Shown: positions 28,191 to 35,100 of the stretch, piece by piece
Layout of the letters: every line of letters begins with the position of its first letter
Numbering within the stretch: the first letter of the stretch is position 1
Origin: Spartobacteria bacterium
GTDB taxonomy: Bacteria; Verrucomicrobiota; Kiritimatiellia; RZYC01
DNA length: 64,000 bases
Assembly (NCBI GenBank): GCA_009930475.1
Contig: RZYC01000002.1
Location: 65,121-129,120 of the forward strand
Direction of reading: 5' to 3'
The notes under the pieces: model-generated
The model's database searches: none
Told to the model about the DNA's origin: nothing
Seen by the model: the letters and a program-made list of their open reading frames with translations, nothing else
Translations under genes and position numbers: made by a program

Positions 28191-29363
28191 CTAATTCGTC
28201 GACTCATAGATTCGTTTGTGCGCACACACACCGGCTAGGCGATAATGCCCTGTCCGGTGTTTATTAGCCATGAATTCACTTCCGTCGATGGGCAGGCGCG
28301 TCGAATACATGGAAACGTATTGCTCATACCCCAGTTCACTCCGCTGTTCCAACATAGTTTTATGCTGATTGGCGGGCAGATACTGTCGGTAATCTGCCTG
28401 AACTACACCGCTATAAAAAATACCAAGACAACCCGAACCATAGCTGAAAAGACCCACCCGTTTGCCCGCCAGCTGTTCATCCGGTGATTCCAGCAGGGAA
28501 AGAAGTGCCACATACGCAGACCCTGTATAAAGATTGCCTGTGAGACGATTATACCGCAGGGATGCATTCACTTGCGACGGCAGGGCTGCTTCATCTAAAA
28601 CAGAGTCACCGCACTGTTTGTAGAGATATGAATGCGCCTTGATACCCATTCGGGTAAACGGCAAGTGGTAGCAGAAACGATCATGGTCGTCGAAGGTTCG
28701 TTCCGTGCTCCGTGCATAATCTTTCCATGCTTCAGTCAGTGCCTTGAGATACACGCGAATGGAATACTTCCCATCTACAAGGGCTTCATCCATATAATTC
28801 GGTCTCCAAAAATCCATGACATCGGCCGCATAGGTTCCGTGACGATAATCCAACTCCATAATCACCGGGTTCGCCGAAAGAACCATAGCAATAGCACCTG
28901 CTCCAGAAGTAGGCTCCCCGGCCGTATTCAATCCGTAACGTGCGATGTCCGATGCTATCAGTAATATTTTACTTTTGGGATTCAGGGCAATCATTCCCAA
29001 TGCCGACAAAACCCCCATCGTACCCGCCGCACAGGCCTGCTTCATTTCCACAACTTTACAGGTAGATGGCAAATTAAGCAGACGATGAATATACACCGCA
29101 CCGGATTTTGACTGGTCAACGCCCGATTCGGTAGCAAAAATAACGGCATCAATGGCGGACGCATCCACCCTTTCTATGGCTTCACGTGCCGCATTGGCTC
29201 CCATTGTCACCACGTCTTCATCAATGGGGGGAACCGCCATATAAGACTGTCCAATGCCATGTATGTATTTATCCCCGTCCACTCCTCGTTCTGCTGCAAG
29301 TTTGCGCAGATCAAAGCAATACTGTGGACTGTAGAATCCGATTGATTCAATACCTGTTTTCAT
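28191..29363 (-). CDS. mvaS: Hydroxymethylglutaryl-CoA synthase
   Basis: A 390-residue thiolase-fold enzyme that condenses acetyl-CoA and acetoacetyl-CoA, the committed entry to the mevalonate route of isoprenoids. The catalytic residues fall exactly at the positions of the Staphylococcus enzyme: E79 (FATESGVDQS), C111 (EMKQACAAGT) and H233 (YHLPFTRMG). No other mevalonate gene is in the window. A strong promoter and overlapping palindromes lie just upstream, next to a winged-helix regulator gene. Confidence 0.93.
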   Translation of the reverse strand: MKTGIESIGFYSPQYCFDLRKLAAERGVDGDKYIHGIGQSYMAVPPIDEDVVTMGANAAREAIERVDASAIDAVIFATESGVDQSKSGAVYIHRLLNLPSTCKVVEMKQACAAGTMGVLSALGMIALNPKSKILLIASDIARYGLNTAGEPTSGAGAIAMVLSANPVIMELDYRHGTYAADVMDFWRPNYMDEALVDGKYSIRVYLKALTEAWKDYARSTERTFDDHDRFCYHLPFTRMGIKAHSYLYKQCGDSVLDEAALPSQVNASLRYNRLTGNLYTGSAYVALLSLLESPDEQLAGKRVGLFSYGSGCLGIFYSGVVQADYRQYLPANQHKTMLEQRSELGYEQYVSMYSTRLPIDGSEFMANKHRTGHYRLAGVCAHKRIYESTN

Positions 29364-29390
29364 ATCAGTGTCATCATCTCCATGCTAAAA

Positions 29391-29416
29391 GTGCAAAGAA
29401 CTTTGCACTGCAAAGT
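29391..29416. promoter_or_regulatory. Overlapping palindromic operator upstream of mvaS
   Basis: Two perfect inverted repeats overlap: GTGCAAAGAACTTTGCAC (8-2-8, 29391-29408) and ACTTTGCACTGCAAAGT (8-1-8, 29400-29416). They share a half-site, giving three alternating TGCAAAG half-sites in 26 bases. The block lies 28 bases upstream of the mvaS start and touches the -10 box, so it would suit a repressor. The adjacent winged-helix regulator is the obvious candidate. Confidence 0.7.
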
Positions 29417-29441
29417 ATATAAGTCAAAAAAATTACGCCAA
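29414..29441 (-). promoter_or_regulatory. Predicted sigma-70-type promoter of mvaS
   Basis: On the minus strand TTGGCG (29436-29441) is followed after 16 bases by TATACT (29414-29419). The -35 element overlaps the end of the upstream regulator gene, and the -10 overlaps the outer edge of the palindromic operator. Confidence 0.55.
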
Positions 29442-29813
29442 AATATTCGGCAAATAATCCAGCTGCGCCGAACCCAGCTGCGACATCTCTTCTTCAGACA
29501 ATGATGCCACCGCCTTTGAAAATACATTTTCCAGCGCGGCAAGATATTGAAGAAACTGACTGCGACCCGTTTCTGAAATGAAAACAGTCGTACGAGGACG
29601 GTTGTCGACAAACTCTTTTTTTAACACAACGATCTTCGCTTCATCCAGTGTTCGCAAATGGCGACTCAAATTTCCGTCTGTCAAGTTACAGAAGCTTTTC
29701 AAATCCTGAAAACTCATACCCGACGAACCAGAGCACAGCACCGACACAATGGCCAGACGATGCGGCTCGTGAAACACTTTTCCCAGTGCCTCGTAGGGGT
29801 TTGTTCTATCCAT
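29433..29813 (-). CDS. Winged-helix transcriptional regulator
   Basis: A 126-residue protein of the ArsR/MarR-like winged-helix group (close to the small regulators paired with membrane proteins). FHEPHRLAIVSVL begins the fold, FQDLKSFCNLTDGNLSRHLRTLDEAKIV is the recognition helix-turn-helix, and KKEFVDNRPRTTVFISETGR is the wing. A longer in-frame start at 29867 exists, but the ATG at 29813 has GGAG seven bases upstream. It overlaps the membrane protein gene by eight bases and is followed by mvaS, whose operator it may bind. Confidence 0.8.
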   Translation of the reverse strand: MDRTNPYEALGKVFHEPHRLAIVSVLCSGSSGMSFQDLKSFCNLTDGNLSRHLRTLDEAKIVVLKKEFVDNRPRTTVFISETGRSQFLQYLAALENVFSKAVASLSEEEMSQLGSAQLDYLPNILA

Positions 29814-30483
29814 TATTTTCTCCGTCATTTGTTGATTCAACCATGGCCACATCCTGATAGCGAACAAATGCCAGGTAGCGGCGATGATCCTTGTAAAGAA
29901 TTAATCCTCCAGCCCACTCACCCAGAAAAAAGATCATCCCCATGGGCCACGGATTCAAAAAGAGCGCATGCGGCATCAGTAACCAATAGACGCCGGCCGC
30001 AGTATAGAACAAGCCAACCCAGATATAATCCGGAGGAAGCACCTGGCGCAGCGATAAATTGGTCAAACCAAACATACACATCCATATACCAAACAAGTAT
30101 TCCGGCTGCTTGTGAAGAATCATCATAGCCGTCATTGCGCCGCCAACCACCAGCGGTGGAAAGGCATCCAGTATGGGGCGAAGCCGACGGATATCCCGCT
30201 GCACATAGCGATCATTAAAAAACCAGTGCAATAACGCCACTCCGTTAATAGCCGACGAAAACGCCAACAGTGCACTCCATCCAAACAAGTGAGCCTTCGC
30301 CGTATCCGGATACCAGGACATCGACATAACCAGAGCCACCACAAGAGCCGCGCTCCCGGACGCACCACGCGCCGGACCAGAAAATCCGCCAAAGCGCTGA
30401 CGATCCATAATGGTCTGCTGCAAAATACGTATATTCGACAACGCATCTTTAAGATGAATAGAAACTCCCGAAAAATTATTCAT
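29806..30483 (-). CDS. Multi-pass membrane protein paired with winged-helix regulator, unknown
   Basis: About 225 residues with roughly six hydrophobic segments and a short charged tail. It begins with a helical stretch (NNFSGVSIHLKDALSNIRILQQ) before RQRFGGFSGPARGASGSAALVV. Small membrane proteins of this design are often found translationally coupled to a winged-helix regulator, as here, but I know no function for them. In-frame starts also exist at 30540 and 30633; none has a clear ribosome binding site, and I choose the one just ahead of the conserved-looking part. Confidence 0.6.
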   Translation of the reverse strand: MNNFSGVSIHLKDALSNIRILQQTIMDRQRFGGFSGPARGASGSAALVVALVMSMSWYPDTAKAHLFGWSALLAFSSAINGVALLHWFFNDRYVQRDIRRLRPILDAFPPLVVGGAMTAMMILHKQPEYLFGIWMCMFGLTNLSLRQVLPPDYIWVGLFYTAAGVYWLLMPHALFLNPWPMGMIFFLGEWAGGLILYKDHRRYLAFVRYQDVAMVESTNDGENNG

Positions 30484-30664
30484 GGCGGAAATGTAGCATC
30501 GGCACATCAAAAGAAAAGCAAAGAATAACGCCACCTCCATGATATCACGATTTTCTTCAGGAGGAGACGCCCCCCTGCTGACGTCAAAATCGGTACCTTG
30601 GAATTTATTCAAATAAACCCTTGCGTTGCCCATTCATGCGGGCTATAAGTTCACCTCATTTTAA

Positions 30665-30740
30665 GGGCCGGTAGCTCAGTTGGTAGAGCATGTGACTTTT
30701 AATCACAGGGTCTCGGGTTCGAACCCCGACCGGCTCACCA
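30665..30740 (+). tRNA. tRNA-Lys (anticodon UUU)
   Basis: A complete 76-base cloverleaf with encoded CCA. The acceptor stem GGGCCGG pairs with CCGGCTC (one G-U), the D arm is GCTC-AGTTGGTA-GAGC, the anticodon stem TGTGA/TCACA encloses CTTTTAA (anticodon TTT), and the T arm carries GGTTCGAACCC with intact stem. Confidence 0.97.
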
Positions 30741-30941
30741 TTCCTGCTTATTCCTGTTTTAATGAAAAGTTCTCCCTCACGACGATTATAGGAATTGACC
30801 TCTTTCCTGTGTTCATCAACCTATTCAAATACAAAGGGTACTACGGCTACGTTTTCTACATAGGAAAAAGCGTAATTACTGTCAGGGCTGAATGAACCAG
30901 AATCCTTTGACGTAGACATTGGAATACATGGAGATTAATAT

Positions 30942-31622
30942 ATGAAATTTACCGGGGTTATTTTTGATTTTAATGGCGTTTTGTGGTGGGACAGCCACCT
31001 TCAAGAATATGCATGGAAACGCTTTTCTGAAGAAATCAGGGGAATGCCATTTTCAAGTGAGGAAATGAAATTTCATGTTCATGGCCGAACGAACCGGCAT
31101 TCTATTGAATACCTAATTGGTGCGCCGATAACCGGGGATGACCTAGATCGGTTTACACAACAAAAAGAGTCCATCTATAGGCAGCTATGTTTAGAGCAAG
31201 GTGATAACTTCAAATTGTCACCTGGTGTGATTGAGTTCCTGGAGTACTTGGTGGCCAACAATATACATCGTACAATTGCGACCGCTTCAGAAAAAACAAA
31301 CCTTGAATTTTTTATAGAACATTTGCTTTTAACCAAATGGTTCAATTTAGAAAAGATCGTGTACGATGATGGGACAAGACCTGGCAAACCTGATCCAGGT
31401 ATCTATACTGAAGCAGCAAAAAGACTTGGGTTGAATCCAGCACAGTGTGTTGTGATAGAAGATTCTCATTCTGGAATTAAGTCAGCTTACGCAGCGGGCA
31501 TTGGCCATATCATTGCTCTGGGTCCAGAAGAGACTCATCGCGAGCTGAATGCACTTAGTGGAGTGAGCAGGGTTATCGAGAGCTTTGAAAAATTTCCAAA
31601 AGAGGCGTTGTTTGGATTGTAA
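30942..31622 (+). CDS. HAD-superfamily hydrolase, beta-phosphoglucomutase-like
   Basis: A 226-residue HAD protein with a helical C1 cap. Motif I reads FDFNGVLWWDS: the nucleophile aspartate is present but the usual second aspartate (acid/base) is asparagine. Later motifs are intact: IATASEKTN (II), GKPDPGIY (III) and VVIEDSHSGIKSAYAAG (IV). It has more A+T-rich codons than the genes to its left and stands alone after the tRNA. Substrate unknown; the D-to-N change could alter or reduce mutase/phosphatase activity. Confidence 0.8.
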   Translation: MKFTGVIFDFNGVLWWDSHLQEYAWKRFSEEIRGMPFSSEEMKFHVHGRTNRHSIEYLIGAPITGDDLDRFTQQKESIYRQLCLEQGDNFKLSPGVIEFLEYLVANNIHRTIATASEKTNLEFFIEHLLLTKWFNLEKIVYDDGTRPGKPDPGIYTEAAKRLGLNPAQCVVIEDSHSGIKSAYAAGIGHIIALGPEETHRELNALSGVSRVIESFEKFPKEALFGL

Positions 31623-32158
31623 TACGGTAGGTGCTGAGAAAGGCGGTGCGAACAAACTACCTGGATATCTCTAAAGCTAAACGGCCTGAACAGGAACAGA
31701 AGAGAGTACAGGTTGATTTTCCTGCCTGAATGATTCCTGTCTTATTTTCCTGAAGCTCCTGACTAGCCACCTCCAAAATGTCCAAAAATCACCGAATGAT
31801 CTGTTGCTCAGCATGAGCAGATCGACATCCGCCCAACCCAAGCCACATCGCGAGTAACATCGTCTACGCCAAGGCGGACGCTTTGTGATGTATACGCACA
31901 CCGAAATTAATATGGCTGCTGGAAGATTGATCAAGGCTGCGCAAACAAAAAAAACAGCAATGCAGACTTCCAACGAATAACACATATTGTAACAATCGAC
32001 AGCGGCACAATGTGTTAGCCGTTTTATAGTATTGAATGTCAGGATTTCTCGATTGACAGTTCAGAACTGATGTAAATATTATCTACGTTCGAAGGAAATG
32101 TAATTAATGCCGTCTATTCTGCAGAAAACTGAAGGCATTTTCTGTTTAAGGGTCAATT
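31623..32158. other. Intergenic region with nested short repeats and hairpins
   Basis: A 536-base stretch without a convincing gene. At 31684-31755 there is a dense series of CCTG/CAGG words, including CCTGAACAGG and CCTGCCTGAATGATTCCTG, able to fold several ways. At 31798-31823 GATC, TGCTCA, TGAGCA and GATC form a bulged hairpin. The last 110 bases hold the promoter and leader of the large peptidase gene, including an AATGCC/GGCATT hairpin (32106-32139). Confidence 0.4.
32053..32082 (+). promoter_or_regulatory. Predicted promoter of the C1-C11 peptidase gene
   Basis: TTGACA (32053-32058) and TATTAT (32077-32082) are separated by 18 bases. The gene starts 77 bases downstream with AAGGG six bases before its ATG, and a small hairpin lies in the leader. 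Confidence 0.55.
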
Positions 32159-35100
32159 ATGCGTGCGATCAATAAACTGCTTGCAGGGGTTCTTTTCTTT
32201 GTTGCGATGTCGAATGTTACGTTTGCGGGGGATTATGGCATTATGCCATTAACAACCAACACCCTTTTGCAATGGCAGGAGGAACGTGAAGAAACCCCGG
32301 ATTATACGCTGCCGCCCGGATATGTCGGGGGTCCTCGTGAGGTTAATCTGCTTACAAACATGACCTATGACGCCAAAATACGCGATCAGGGGCATACCGG
32401 TTCGTGCTGGATGTGGGGATGTCAGGCCGTTCTCACGCTGGAATATGCCCGGCAATATCCCGAGCAGGCGTTGCTGATGACCAACGGGTTTTCTGTTGAG
32501 TTCATCTCAAGTTATGTGTGGACCATTGATCTGGGGTTGAATTCCGGGGGAACCCCAGTGAATTTCAAACAGTTCTTTGATGGCTTCGGGTATGCGGTTC
32601 CCTGGGGCAACACCAATGCGGCATGGACCGATGGACAGGGGTATGTGGCCACCCTGCCCTCCAGTATTTACACGACACCCAACATGCCCATCGACTCCAT
32701 CGAACTGCAGGATGTCAATACCTTTACCGCCTCGGTCAGTGAAGCGGTTACCTTACTGAAAAGTGTATTGGATTCCGGACACGCCATGACGTTCTGTCTG
32801 TCGCTGGCGAATGAAACCGAATGGGACAAATTTATGAATTTCTGGGGCAAAAACACCAATGACAATGAAAGCACGATTTTTACAAATTTTGTCAGCGGAG
32901 AAGTGTTCAGCTCTGCAACGGGCGGTGCCCACATGATGGCATGCGTCGGTTATAATGATACCGATGACGATATTTCCAAACATTACTGGACGATTCTGAA
33001 CAGCTGGAGCACAGGCGACAGCGCAGAAGATGATCGAAGACCGCACGGCACCTGGCGCTTGCCGATGTACATGAATTACGGCTCGTATCTGGACAATGGA
33101 ATGGGCGGCAAAGCGGCGATGTTTGAATGGAGTGTAATCGACACCTGTTTTACAAATGCGATTCATAAAAATATTTCCATATCCAATGCATGCCTGAACG
33201 CCTCTGATCCATCTGAAACGGTGCTTTCTTTTACCGCGCCAATCACGGTTTCCGGTGTCATCAGCAGTCTATACAGTGTCGTTGTCTATGTGAATAACCA
33301 CTATTTCACCTGTTCGCCGAGCCACGGCACCTGGAGTCCCTATCATGAGATGCAGGATGAGGGAAAAAGCCCGATGGGCGATAAGTGGCGTTACCAGTCA
33401 AATTCCGGCGAATCGCCCGCGATTGAATTACTGGTCGATACAAAATTGAAAACATGGAACGGTACGATGACCGGATTCAGTGCCGACGACTGTCGCTATA
33501 TTGACCTGCATGATGGCTTGAGTATTTATGCCCAGTTTATGGAAACGGACACATCGACCATGGGCGATTTCTGTTCGCATCGCTCCATGGCGTACGACGA
33601 ACTTAACGGGTTTGTCCAGCAGACCGGTCCGTTTTCCAGTTCCCGCAAACCGGTATCTTTTACCTTTACTGCGCCCGCAGACAATACGCAGATCCAGCAG
33701 GGGGGCACCTGTGTTATAGAATGGGAGCAGCAGGGGCTGGACAACATGCTCCTTTCCTTTGCTATGACAGGCTTTGGATTGGATGGACAAAGGACGACGA
33801 CCATTGTCGATCAGATTCCCGTGGAGAATGGTCGTTTCGAATGGCAGGTTCCGCCGAATATCCGCTGCGTTACCAATCAGACATTACGTGCAGTCATTGA
33901 CTATGATAACATGCTGAAATGGGACGGCCCGGAATTAACGATTGTACCCTCTACGAATCCTGTTCTATATGTGCGGTCGCCCGTTTCAGATGAACAGTGG
34001 GTGACGGGAACGGTTCGTTCTGTTTCCTGGGATGGTCTGAATCTTGACGGCGACATCACCATTGAACTGATTTCTGCAGGACAGGTTGTTTCTAATGCAG
34101 CACTCACTGTTGATGCGGATTTACTGCGTGCTGACTACACGCTGCCATCCAGTCTTGCAACGGGTGAATATGCCCTGCAGTTCACCGCATCAGGCATCAC
34201 GGTCACCAGCGGAGTGTTTGCTGTAACCTCCACATCACGAACCGAAAAAGCATGGACCATATTGGTCTACTTTGACGCGGATAACGATCTTGAAAATGAT
34301 CAGATTGCAGACTTCCTGGAGATCGCCAGGGTGGGCAGTGATTCCAATGTCAATGTGCTGGTTCAGATGGATCGCATACCCGATGTTTACGTCGGCTATG
34401 ATAACTGGTACACGGCCAAACGCTATTATATGACGAATGGAATCACGCCAACCATCGCCAACGCGCAGGTCGATCTGGGCGAAATTACCACCGCTCATCC
34501 CGGAACCTATACCGATTTCATCAACTGGGGCGCTCAGAATTATCCGGCAGAAAAGTATATGCTCATTATGTGCGATCATGGCAGCGGCTGGCCGGGTGCG
34601 CTCTATGATATGACCCCCAACGCCGATTTCAATGTGCCGCAGCCCATGACGACGTTCGAACAGGGTATTTCCAACGCCGTAGTCGATCTGGATATCATCG
34701 GATATGATACCTGCCTGATGGCGGCTATCGAATCCGCCTACCAGTTACGTCATTCCGGAGCAGAAGTCTACATCGGCTCACAATATATGGAAACCATGGG
34801 GTGGGCCTATGCCGAATTCCTGCGTGAACTGCAGGTGAATAACGGACAAATGACGGCGCGTGCCCTGGCCACCCGAATTTGCGACCTGTCCGCCGCAATG
34901 TATGCATCGAGCGACCCGGTTGCCTTGAGTGCTGTTTCATTTGATGAACTGGAACCGCTGGCTGCGGCCTTGTCCAATGCCGTCTCTGCGATGATTGAAG
35001 AACCTGAAAATCGAGCTGCTGTTCGCGAACAGGTTTCCCGGGTGGCATCCAATTATTATCAGGCCGTCATTCACTGTGCCGACAATCAGGCGACAGAGCA

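Noticed and set aside
30680-30895. Open frame beginning inside the tRNA-Lys gene
   Set aside because: It overlaps a perfect tRNA and has no protein signature.
31677-31985. Minus-strand frame of 102 codons downstream of the HAD gene
   Set aside because: No recognisable domain or ribosome binding site; the region is dominated by short repeats and hairpins.
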